Shown: in pieces, positions 5,068-10,301 of the stretch | Position numbering within the stretch: position 1 is the first letter of the stretch | How the letters are laid out: each line of letters begins with the position of its first letter | Source of the DNA: CAYZYK01 sp964482615 | GTDB taxonomy: Bacteria; Patescibacteriota; Minisyncoccia; Minisyncoccales; CAYZYK01 | Direction of reading: 5' to 3' | Length of the DNA stretch: 10,301 nucleotides | NCBI GenBank assembly: GCA_964482615.1 | Contig: CAYZYK010000025.1 | Location: 1-10,301, forward strand | Made by a program: the position numbers and the translations under genes | Notes under the pieces: generated by a model | Seen by the model: the letters and a program-made list of their open reading frames with translations, nothing else | Database searches by the model: none | Told to the model about the DNA's origin: nothing

Positions 5068-6624
5068 TTAACTTTCTATCCTCACTGGTACTCTGAGAAG
5101 ATGATTTATTGCAGAAACAACTGCTTTAACGGAAGCAACCACAATGTCAGTATCACTTCCCCTTCCATATCCTATATCTCCATTCTTCTCTATTTGTAAA
5201 GTAACTACTCCAATTGCTTCAGATCCTCCCGGGCCTTTTCCAATACTGAAATCAGTAAGATTTGAGCTCGTCAAATCAATATTATTCCGAGCAAGAGCTT
5301 TAACTACAGAATCAAAGACACAGTCCACGGGACCATCTCCTGTTCCCGATGCTTCAAACTCTCCTCCGTTCTGTGACAAAGTCACTGTAGCTGATAATTC
5401 ATCTTTTACTCTATGATAATCAATTCTTTTTACCATTATGAGATGACCCGATTTAGCGTCCCTCTCCAAAAGAACCTCTTGGACAAGCAGATGTAGATCT
5501 TTGTTATAAACATAGGTTTTATCATCAGCTAGATCAGTAAACTTCCCATAAACTATATCGACTATTTCTTTATTGAGGCTGTAACCTAAAGCTTTCAGTC
5601 TGCTTCTGAGGGCGTGTCTACCCGAATGTTTAACCAGAGGGGTTGACTCTCCCTCCCAACCAACGTTTTCGGGGGTTATAATTTCATAGGTCGTTCTCTC
5701 TTTCAAAGTGCCGTCTTGATGAATTCCAGCTCCGTGGGCAAAAACATTTCCACCCACAATAGGTAAAGTATCAGGGATTTCTTTCCCGATAATAGAAGAA
5801 ACTAATCTTGCTGTTCTTCCAAGCTGGACAGTATCTAAATCAACTTTAATTCCATAATAATTAACTCTTGTTTTCAGGGCCATAACAACAGCCTCTAGTT
5901 GAGCATTGCCTGCTCTTTCTCCAATTCCCAAAACACAACATTCAAGTTGACGAGCCCCAGCTTCAACAGCAGACAGAGTATTGCTTACTGCCAACCCTAA
6001 ATCATTGTGACAATGAGCAGAAATAACAACTGAATTCAATTCAGGAACTTGTTTTTTAAGGTAAGTTATTAAATCAAAATATTCTCTTCCAACACTATAC
6101 CCCACGGTATCTGGAATATTAATGGTTGTAGCTCCAGCTTCAATAGCCACTTTCACAACTTCAGCTAAAAACTCCCTACCTGTTCTAGTTGCATCTTCGG
6201 GTGAGAACTCAACATCATTAACATATCTTTTGGCTAACTCAATTGATTCTTTGACCATATCCAAGATTTGACTCGGAGATTTGTGTAGTTTTTCTCTTAA
6301 ATGAACATCAGAGGTTGCAACAAAAGTATGAATCCTGGGAGAACACTTTACTTTTTCCAGGGCCTGGACTGCTTTTCTAATATCTTTTTCTCTGGTTCGA
6401 GCCAGAGCACAAACAACAGAACCAGAAATCAATTGAGATATCCTAGAAACTGAATTGAACTCCCCTTCCGAAGCAACAGGGAAACCTGCTTCTATAATAT
6501 CAACACCTAATCTTTCAAGCTGTTGAGCTATTATTATTTTCGAATCAAGAGACATTCTACATCCCGGTGATTGCTCACCGTCTCTTAGGGTAGTATCAAA
6601 AATCAACACTCTTCCATCTGTCAT
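5068..6624 (-). CDS. leuA: 2-isopropylmalate synthase
   Basis: Condenses acetyl-CoA with 2-oxoisovalerate, the first committed step of leucine synthesis. From the ATG at 6622-6624 it has 518 residues, typical of the family. The TIM barrel starts with FDTTLRDGEQSPG (D10, R14, D15) and carries the metal-binding SAHCHNDLG (H204, H206) and GERAGN with N240. Middle subdomains include HGAGIHQDG (297-305). The C-terminal LeuA dimer domain (about 395-515), which binds leucine for feedback inhibition, is complete, with GTGDGPVD and GRGSDTDIVVAS. Citramalate or homocitrate synthase is possible but less likely. The frame extends upstream to an ATG at 6664-6666 and a TTG at 6676-6678. The ATG at 6622 has a perfect AGGAGG site and fits the family. 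It is preceded by a Leu-rich leader and attenuator. G+C looks higher than in neighbouring genes. Confidence 0.93.
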   Translation of the reverse strand: MTDGRVLIFDTTLRDGEQSPGCRMSLDSKIIIAQQLERLGVDIIEAGFPVASEGEFNSVSRISQLISGSVVCALARTREKDIRKAVQALEKVKCSPRIHTFVATSDVHLREKLHKSPSQILDMVKESIELAKRYVNDVEFSPEDATRTGREFLAEVVKVAIEAGATTINIPDTVGYSVGREYFDLITYLKKQVPELNSVVISAHCHNDLGLAVSNTLSAVEAGARQLECCVLGIGERAGNAQLEAVVMALKTRVNYYGIKVDLDTVQLGRTARLVSSIIGKEIPDTLPIVGGNVFAHGAGIHQDGTLKERTTYEIITPENVGWEGESTPLVKHSGRHALRSRLKALGYSLNKEIVDIVYGKFTDLADDKTYVYNKDLHLLVQEVLLERDAKSGHLIMVKRIDYHRVKDELSATVTLSQNGGEFEASGTGDGPVDCVFDSVVKALARNNIDLTSSNLTDFSIGKGPGGSEAIGVVTLQIEKNGDIGYGRGSDTDIVVASVKAVVSAINHLLRVPVRIES

Positions 6625-6630
6625 CTTGCT

Positions 6631-6636
6631 CCTCCT
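6631..6636 (-). promoter_or_regulatory. Perfect Shine-Dalgarno site deciding the leuA start
   Basis: AGGAGG, six bases before the ATG at 6622-6624, is the full anti-16S complement and selects this start over the upstream TTG and ATG in the same frame. A second purine-rich site, AGGAGA (6685-6690), lies 6 bases before the TTG at 6676-6678, so an 18-residue N-terminal extension is possible. Most other genes here lack a recognisable site. Confidence 0.75.
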
Positions 6637-6717
6637 TTCTTCTGTGTCTCTCTTTTCAACACTCATTCGATCCTTCAACTAATCTCTCCTTATTCTTGTT
6701 TAAAAGGACAACAAAAC

Positions 6718-6745
6718 AAATTAAAAGGCCTCTTGGCTAAGAGGC
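6718..6745 (-). terminator. Leucine attenuator terminator (3:4 hairpin) before leuA
   Basis: GCCTCTT (6739-6745) and AAGAGGC (6728-6734) form a perfect 7-bp stem with a 4-base loop, followed on the minus strand by CTTTTAATTTG. It lies between the promoter and leuA, so it acts inside the leader rather than at the end of a gene. The left arm and loop (6735-6744) can instead pair with leader segment 6802-6811, making the terminator conditional. The hairpin also has a T5 run on the plus side, so it may stop antisense transcription too. Confidence 0.8.
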
Positions 6746-6873
6746 TTTTTAGTTTACTTTGTTTTTTCTTGTTATTCGTTATTTATTAACTATAAATTGA
6801 ACCTCTTAACCTCTCCTCGTTTTTGAGAAGTAGTAAATCAAGAAGTAGTAAGTTGGTTAAAAGGTTAGTTAAT
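6728..6873 (-). promoter_or_regulatory. Leucine-responsive transcription attenuator of leuA
   Basis: Four RNA segments, read on the minus strand. Segment 1 (6855-6866, AACCTTTTAACC) pairs with segment 2 (6800-6811, GGTTAAGAGGTT) over 12 bp with one G·U. A further perfect 7-bp stem (6867-6873 with 6785-6791) and an inner 6-bp hairpin (6825-6830 with 6813-6818, one G·U) extend it. Segment 2 (6802-6811) also pairs over 10 bp, one G·U, with segment 3 (6735-6744), which is the left arm and loop of the terminator; segments 3 and 4 form the terminator. Segment 1 lies at codons 5-8 of the leader peptide, just before the Leu run, and segment 2 just before its stop. A ribosome stalled on Leu codons would cover segment 1, free 2 to pair with 3, and let leuA be read. 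A ribosome reaching the stop would mask 2 and let the terminator form. This is the trp/leu attenuation logic; the mechanism is inferred. Confidence 0.85.
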
Positions 6874-6878
6874 ATCAT
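6786..6878 (-). CDS. leuL: Leu-rich leader peptide of the leuA attenuator
   Basis: A 30-codon ORF from ATG (6876-6878) to TAA (6786-6788), directly after a promoter and about 160 bases before leuA. Twelve residues are leucine, at positions 3, 6, 7, 10-13, 15-18 and 24, including the run LLLLDLLLL at 10-18. The run uses TTA CTA CTT CTT, then GAT, then TTA CTA CTT CTC, so several Leu tRNA species are sampled, including the likely rarer CTA and CTC. The peptide is probably not functional in itself: the ribosome's position on it sets the fold of the RNA leader. E. coli and Salmonella leuL has four Leu codons in a row; this one has two such blocks, apparently from a 15-base tandem duplication. The start is preceded by a weak AAAAGAAAA purine tract. 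The transcript may begin only 5-15 bases upstream. Confidence 0.88.
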   Translation of the reverse strand: MILTNLLTNLLLLDLLLLKNEERLRGSIYS

Positions 6879-6899
6879 TTTTCTTTTGATTATATTTTA

Positions 6900-6927
6900 A
6901 ATTTAGCAAACTCAGAAAAATTGTCAA
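6900..6927 (-). promoter_or_regulatory. Promoter of the leuL-leuA transcript
   Basis: A perfect -35 TTGACA (6922-6927) overlaps the stop codon of the PIN gene. TAAATT follows after 16 bases (6900-6905), giving a start near 6893. A perfect TATAAT at 6889-6894 is an alternative -10, without a good -35, and would start the RNA near 6882, four bases before the leuL ATG. Either places the whole attenuator in the transcript. Confidence 0.6.
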
Positions 6928-7376
6928 GTAAATAATTCTTCAAAAGCCTGTTTTGAAGTTAAAATGGGAATTTTATCAAATTTCCCCAGATTAAGAAGAT
7001 GGTTGTCGTTTGAAACAATTAAATCAGCTTTTCCTTTAAGAGCACAAGATAAAAACTTGTTGTCTTTTGGGTCTTCTTTTACTGCTTTAATTTTTGGTGG
7101 GCGTTTTATTTTGTTTTTCTTCTTAAAAATTTCTTTCAGGTTTTTTTTAAATAACTTAGCTCTTTTTTTGAACTTTTTTTTAGAAGATAAAGATTTTATA
7201 ATATTGCCTAAAATAAGTTTTGCTTCATTTTCAATATTATTACTGAAAAGAACATTGATTTTGTTCTCTTTTGCCATTTCCAAAATTTTAAAAGAGCAAC
7301 TTTTCTTGTTAAAAAAAGCTGCTACCAGAAGATTAGTATCAATGACTACTTTAGGTAAAGATTTCTTCTTGCTCAT
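6924..7376 (-). CDS. PIN-domain ribonuclease (PIN_3 / VapC-like)
   Basis: A 150-residue single-domain protein of the PIN fold, counted from the ATG at 7374-7376. That ATG lies two bases after the TGA of the nuclease gene; a TTG two codons earlier is the alternative. Acidic metal ligands are visible: D13 in 'VVIDTNLLVAAFF', E50/E52 in 'NNIENEAKLIL', D102 and D105 in 'EDPKDNKFL', and D124 in 'LIVSNDNHLL'. The middle (about 65-98) is very rich in lysine. This subfamily is usually annotated as a toxin-antitoxin toxin, but no antitoxin-sized gene is adjacent. It is the last gene of the aroF cluster, so a housekeeping RNase or an orphan toxin is equally possible. Its final codons overlap the leuL promoter. 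Confidence 0.8.
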   Translation of the reverse strand: MSKKKSLPKVVIDTNLLVAAFFNKKSCSFKILEMAKENKINVLFSNNIENEAKLILGNIIKSLSSKKKFKKRAKLFKKNLKEIFKKKNKIKRPPKIKAVKEDPKDNKFLSCALKGKADLIVSNDNHLLNLGKFDKIPILTSKQAFEELFT

Positions 7377-7378
7377 AA

Positions 7379-8233
7379 TCAATCTTTTCTCAAAGAATCA
7401 ATTAAATTATTTCTTTCTCTTAAAGAAACGAAAACAGGACACACTCCTTTAAAATCACAGTAATTACACAATCTACTCGGTCTGGGGGAGAACTTTTTTG
7501 TCCCTTTTATTTTTTCAATTCTATCTAGCACTTCTTTTTTAATATCTTTCTTTTTAATTTCAACAGCATCAAATTCTTTTATTTTCTTGTTGACAAGATA
7601 ATAGAAAGCAACTTTTTTAACTTTCTTTTTAAAGTTAAGTTCAGCTAAAAGCTTGTAAAACTCAAGTTGAAAAATATCTTGATAGTTTTTTGAGGTTTTA
7701 AAATCAACTACCCTCAAAGTACCGTCTTTAAGTTCATCTATCCTGTCAAATTTTCCAGAAACTGAAAACTTATCATTGATAAATTCTATCATCTCCTCAT
7801 AATCACAAAAAGAATCTTTTATTTCTTTTGTGGGAACAAAAAACAATGAAGGTTGTGATTTCTCCATTTCAGAAAAATTAGATAACAATTTTAGAGATTC
7901 CCTGTAAGCTTTCCTTTCATGATTTAGGTCATTGAAACCTCCTGTTTTACCAAGGGGAGGTTTTTTCTCTGGCGTTTTCTCTGAAAACCAAGCCTGATAC
8001 AGACATTTCTTAAGGTTGGTTAAGGTGCGTTCATTTTGGGGAAGATGATAAAACAAGGTTATAGCCCCATGAACTGCCTGACCTTTAGTTTTATAATCTC
8101 TTGGTTCTCTTAATTTCTTTTTAATGGGGGTAATTTCTGGGTCTAAATAATTAAAATAATACTGTTTTTTACATTTATCAAACAGTTTTAGTTTCGAAAA
8201 AGAAAAAATTTTTGAAAAATCAATATCTGTCAT
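7379..8233 (-). CDS. PD-(D/E)XK nuclease, RecB/Cas4/AddB-like, with four-Cys Fe-S motif
   Basis: A 284-residue nuclease-fold protein. In order: 'FSFSKLKLFDKCKKQYYFNYL' split by C21, then 'GQAVHGAITLF' (H55), the core 'SGKFDRID' (D163, D166) with 'VVDFKT' (D177, K179), the RecB motif 'QLEFYKLLAEL' (Q189, Y193), and C256-x2-C259-x5-C265 near the C-terminus. C21 with the three late cysteines matches the [4Fe-4S] arrangement of AddB and Cas4 nucleases. It lacks a helicase domain. The activity is probably single- or double-strand DNA end processing. No CRISPR array or other cas gene is present, so I do not call it Cas4. It lies 14 bases after the PEBP gene and two before the PIN gene. Confidence 0.88.
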   Translation of the reverse strand: MTDIDFSKIFSFSKLKLFDKCKKQYYFNYLDPEITPIKKKLREPRDYKTKGQAVHGAITLFYHLPQNERTLTNLKKCLYQAWFSEKTPEKKPPLGKTGGFNDLNHERKAYRESLKLLSNFSEMEKSQPSLFFVPTKEIKDSFCDYEEMIEFINDKFSVSGKFDRIDELKDGTLRVVDFKTSKNYQDIFQLEFYKLLAELNFKKKVKKVAFYYLVNKKIKEFDAVEIKKKDIKKEVLDRIEKIKGTKKFSPRPSRLCNYCDFKGVCPVFVSLRERNNLIDSLRKD

Positions 8234-8247
8234 AAAAAACTCTTTAT

Positions 8248-8688
8248 TTATTGCCTTTGATATTTACCTATCAATTCTGCCTGTTCCAAAATATGTCCCT
8301 CCATTGCTTCTTTAACTTCTTCTTTCTTAGACGAAGATTCAATTTCTAACTTAGTATCTAAGGCATACAGCTTAAAGTGATAATTGTGAGTTCCACTGGG
8401 TGGACAAGGACCACCATAAGATTGTTTCCCAAAATCATTCATGCCCTGGACAGCACCTTCGGGAACAGAATTTTCTTCAATTTTAGATACAGAAGGTAAA
8501 ATGTTCCAAACAATCCAATGATCCCAAGTTCCTGAAGGAGCATCAGGATCATCGACAATTAAAACCAAGCTTTTTGTTTTCTCTGGAATGTCACTTATGT
8601 TTAGGGGCGGATTTACATCTTCCCCATCACAGGTATATTTGGAAGGAATTAAATCTTTATTTTCAAAAACCGAACTTGTAAGTTTCAT
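8248..8688 (-). CDS. YbhB/YbcL family PEBP (Raf kinase inhibitor-like) protein
   Basis: A 146-residue protein of the phosphatidylethanolamine-binding fold and normal length for the bacterial YbhB branch. The anion-binding pocket motifs are intact: 'DDPDAPSGTWDHWIVWNI' (residues 46-63) and 'YGGPCPPSGTHNYHFKLYALD' split at G100 (H101, Y103). There is no signal peptide, so it is cytoplasmic. The biological role of bacterial PEBPs is poorly known and the ligand here cannot be read from sequence. It lies 19 bases after aroF and 14 before the nuclease, so it is probably part of one transcript. No functional link to these genes is obvious. Confidence 0.93.
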   Translation of the reverse strand: MKLTSSVFENKDLIPSKYTCDGEDVNPPLNISDIPEKTKSLVLIVDDPDAPSGTWDHWIVWNILPSVSKIEENSVPEGAVQGMNDFGKQSYGGPCPPSGTHNYHFKLYALDTKLEIESSSKKEEVKEAMEGHILEQAELIGKYQRQ

Positions 8689-8707
8689 TTAAAATAAAAT
8701 ATTTAAG

Positions 8708-9454
8708 TTATTGATGACCTTTAAAAATATTGTTAAATTGTTCTGGTGTCAATTGTTGAGAAGCGTCGCTTTTGGCTTCTCTTGGAGCAATATGAACTTC
8801 AACCATTACCCCATCCAACCCTGCTGCTTTGCTTGCTTTAAATAAGGGAGAAATTAAATCAGAATTTCCTGTTGCATGTGAGGGGTCAATTATTACAGGA
8901 AATTTTGAGTTTCGCTGAAGAAATAAAGCTCCAGCAAAATCTAAAGTAAACCTTAAAGAATCTTCAAAAGTTCTTATTCCTCTTTCACATAAAACTATTT
9001 TTTCGTTTCCTTCTTTTAAAATATAGCCTGCTGCTGAAAGAAGTTCCTTTATTTTTGCCCCAAAATGCCTTTTCAACAAAACAGGTTTTTTACTTTTCCC
9101 TGCTTCACACAATAAAGGATAGTTCTGCATATTCCTTGCTCCAATTTGTAGCATGTCTGCGTATTTGCTCACCAATTCAACATCGCTTGTGTTCATAACT
9201 TCAGTTACAGTAGGAATATTTAATTTTTCACTTACCTTTTTTAATATTTTAATTCCTTTTTCTTTCAATCCCTGAAAACTTTCGGGTGAAGTTCTTGGTT
9301 TGAAAGCACCACCCCTTAAAATATCAATATTATCTTTGATTTTTTTTGCTGTTTCAAAAAGTTGTTTTTCTGACTCAATAGCGCAAGGACCTCCAATTAC
9401 ACAAAAACCTTTTCCAATCTCTATTTCTTTAATTTTAACGGTGTTTTTATTCAT
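8708..9454 (-). CDS. aroF: 3-deoxy-7-phosphoheptulonate (DAHP) synthase, type I-beta
   Basis: Condenses phosphoenolpyruvate with erythrose 4-phosphate, the entry step of the shikimate pathway. The 248 residues are a bare TIM barrel without an ACT or chorismate mutase domain, so no feedback domain is visible. Motifs in order: GGPCAIES (21-28, metal ligand C24), RGGAFKPRTSP (47-57), QIGARNMQN (103-111), LLKRHFGA (127-133), CERGIRTFE (156-164), DPSHATG (190-196, H193), and VMVEVH with E219, then D230. FKPRTSP separates it from KDO-8-phosphate synthase. After the usual KR the sequence is HFGAK, where I expect 'GxSAT' in relatives. It heads the cluster aroF-PEBP-nuclease-PIN behind the livF terminator, with an extended -10 immediately before the ATG. 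Confidence 0.93.
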   Translation of the reverse strand: MNKNTVKIKEIEIGKGFCVIGGPCAIESEKQLFETAKKIKDNIDILRGGAFKPRTSPESFQGLKEKGIKILKKVSEKLNIPTVTEVMNTSDVELVSKYADMLQIGARNMQNYPLLCEAGKSKKPVLLKRHFGAKIKELLSAAGYILKEGNEKIVLCERGIRTFEDSLRFTLDFAGALFLQRNSKFPVIIDPSHATGNSDLISPLFKASKAAGLDGVMVEVHIAPREAKSDASQQLTPEQFNNIFKGHQ

Positions 9455-9463
9455 GTTATTTTC

Positions 9464-9472
9464 ATTTTATCA
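9464..9472 (-). promoter_or_regulatory. Extended -10 promoter of aroF, near-leaderless
   Basis: TGATAAAAT fits the TGnTATAAT extended -10 with one mismatch. The -35 position 17 bases upstream holds only TTTCAA, a poor match. The predicted start is about 9457, three bases before the aroF ATG at 9454, and no Shine-Dalgarno sequence is visible, so the mRNA may be leaderless. It lies just after the livF terminator. Confidence 0.5.
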
Positions 9473-9492
9473 GAAAACAACCCTTTTTGAAA

Positions 9493-9518
9493 ATAAAAAA
9501 GAGGGAGGTATCCCTTTC
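9493..9518 (-). terminator. Intrinsic terminator of livF
   Basis: On the minus strand AGGGA (9511-9515) pairs with TCCCT (9502-9506) around a TACC loop. It extends past one mismatch by a further A-T pair and is followed by TTTTTTAT. It lies about 40 bases after the livF stop and just before the aroF promoter, separating the two units. Confidence 0.7.
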
Positions 9519-9557
9519 TAAAAAACACAAAATATTTTTTGCAAAACCGAGGACCTC

Positions 9558-10265
9558 TTACCTTCCACCCAAATAAATACTTTTCACCTTTTCTGTTTCT
9601 AAAATTTCTTTTCTTCCTTTAAGCGCTATTTTACCACCTTCTAAAATATAAGTTCTGTGAGCTATTTTTACTGCTTGTTTGGCATTTTGCTCAACAATTA
9701 TTACAGATACGCCCTCTTTGTTTACCTTAACAATGCTTTCAAAAACATCTCTCATAACTTTTGGAGCCAAACCCAAAGAGGGCTCATCTAACAAAAGTAG
9801 CTCCGGGTCTTGAATTAAAGCCCGACCTATTGCTAACATTTGCTGTTGCCCTCCACTCAAGGTGAAAGCATAATCTTTTTGTTTCTCTCTTAAAACCGGG
9901 AACTTCTCAAAAACATCCTCAATATTTCTTTTTATTAACTGATGGTCTTTCATTATAAAAGCTCCCATTTCAAGATTTTCTCTTACTGTTAATTTAGAAA
10001 AGACCTCTCTTCCCTGAGGAACATAACTTATACCCTGATAAATCAGATAATGAGCAGGAAGTTTTGTTATATCTTTACTCTTGAAAAATATTTTTCCAGA
10101 ATATATTTGACACAAACTAAAAATACTTTTGAGCAAAGTACTCTTGCCCGCCCCATTGGGTCCAATTAAAGCAACAATCTCTGTGGGGTTTACTTTTAAA
10201 TCAACCCCGTGTAGAATTTCCATTCCATTGTAACCTGATTTTAAATCTTCAATTCTAAGCATCAT
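9558..10265 (-). CDS. livF: Branched-chain amino-acid ABC transporter ATP-binding protein LivF
   Basis: A 235-residue ATPase subunit, normal for LivF. Walker A is GPNGAGKST (35-43), the Q-loop is YVPQGREVF (Q84), the ABC signature LSGGQQQ (136-142), and Walker B LLLLDEPSLGLAP (156-168). 'VEQNAKQA' (191-198) replaces the usual switch-His segment, a hallmark of the LivF branch, as is the YLGG end. With LivG, the permeases LivH/LivM and a binding protein it powers uptake of leucine, isoleucine, valine or related compounds such as urea or amides. Those genes are not in the window and may lie beyond its right edge. Two ATGs in tandem (10263-10265 and 10260-10262) are possible starts. It is followed by a terminator. 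A leucine-uptake role next to leuA is attractive, but the substrate cannot be fixed from the ATPase alone. Confidence 0.93.
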   Translation of the reverse strand: MMLRIEDLKSGYNGMEILHGVDLKVNPTEIVALIGPNGAGKSTLLKSIFSLCQIYSGKIFFKSKDITKLPAHYLIYQGISYVPQGREVFSKLTVRENLEMGAFIMKDHQLIKRNIEDVFEKFPVLREKQKDYAFTLSGGQQQMLAIGRALIQDPELLLLDEPSLGLAPKVMRDVFESIVKVNKEGVSVIIVEQNAKQAVKIAHRTYILEGGKIALKGRKEILETEKVKSIYLGGR

Positions 10266-10271
10266 ATTTTT

Positions 10272-10280
10272 ATTCTATCA
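10272..10280 (-). promoter_or_regulatory. Possible extended -10 promoter immediately before livF
   Basis: TGATAGAAT fits an extended -10 with one mismatch and ends 6 bases before the first livF ATG, so transcription would start at or next to the start codon. No convincing -35 is seen before the window ends. If real, livF has its own leaderless transcript rather than depending on an upstream livG. Confidence 0.35.
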
Positions 10281-10301
10281 AAAATATTAAAAAACAAAAG
10301 C

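Noticed and set aside
6625..6678. Longer LeuA starting at TTG 6676-6678 or ATG 6664-6666
   Set aside because: The ATG at 6622 has a perfect AGGAGG at ideal spacing and fits LeuA N-termini. The charged extension is not family-like, though AGGAGA upstream keeps it possible.
6724..6893. T-box or metabolite riboswitch in the leuA leader
   Set aside because: There is no T-box consensus (GGGTGGNACC-like) or known aptamer core. The Leu-codon ORF with competing stems explains the leader better.
6964..7452. 162-codon open frame on the plus strand opposite the PIN and nuclease genes
   Set aside because: It is the antisense of a Lys-rich gene (hence rich in Phe and Leu), overlaps two well-supported genes and shows no family motif.
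6924..8233. Toxin-antitoxin pair formed by the PIN protein and its neighbour
   Set aside because: The upstream neighbour is a 284-residue nuclease, not a small DNA-binding antitoxin, and no small ORF of antitoxin type is adjacent.
7379..8233. CRISPR-Cas locus suggested by the Cas4-like nuclease
   Set aside because: There are no direct-repeat arrays or other cas genes in the window. AddB-type or free-standing RecB-family nucleases share the same motifs.

Overview
The window reads as chromosomal DNA of an uncultured, AT-rich bacterium (roughly one third G+C by eye). Every supported gene lies on the minus strand, so transcription runs from high to low coordinates. Short intergenic gaps, lysine-rich proteins, few Shine-Dalgarno sequences and the mix of genes (PIN protein, RecB-like nuclease, YbhB-type PEBP, small metal proteins) suggest a Patescibacteria/CPR-like or similar candidate lineage. 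This is an inference; leuA, aroF and livF would be unusual for a strongly reduced CPR genome. TGA is used as a normal stop, which argues against the recoded Gracilibacteria/Absconditabacteria code.

Layout in transcription order. (1) 10265-9558: livF, a branched-chain amino-acid ABC transporter ATPase, ending in an intrinsic terminator near 9500. (2) 9454-6924: a tight cluster of aroF (DAHP synthase), a YbhB-type PEBP, a PD-(D/E)XK nuclease with a four-Cys cluster, and a PIN-domain nuclease. (3) 6927-5031: a leucine biosynthesis unit. A promoter overlapping the end of the PIN gene drives a 30-codon leader ORF with 12 Leu codons, including a Leu4-Asp-Leu4 run. Mutually exclusive RNA stems, a terminator hairpin, leuA with a perfect AGGAGG site, and a strong terminator follow. 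(4) 5006-3447: a PerR-type regulator, an overlapping small zinc-ribbon protein with the glycyl-radical C-terminus of anaerobic ribonucleotide reductase, and a DUF438-hemerythrin protein. (5) 3440-1756: glutamate dehydrogenase with its own near-consensus promoter and a 5'-UTR hairpin, then a small ferritin of the encapsulin-cargo type. (6) 1748-1596: a probable gene remnant. (7) 1567-321: a Met-rich secreted or anchored small protein, Fe/Mn superoxide dismutase and a MerT-like membrane protein, ending in a terminator near 280. (8) 74-1: the first codons of a partial gene, possibly an HD-domain hydrolase.

Two themes stand out. The block from about 5000 to 320 looks like an oxygen, peroxide and metal defence island around a PerR-like sensor: di-iron hemerythrin, ferritin, SOD, a metal-transport-like membrane protein and a possible spare part for an oxygen-sensitive glycyl-radical enzyme. 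The leuA leader is the most striking find. It has all the parts of a classical ribosome-mediated transcription attenuator (control codons, 1:2 stem, 2:3 antiterminator, 3:4 terminator), too small for routine gene callers. The 75-320 interval holds a terminator but no gene I can support.
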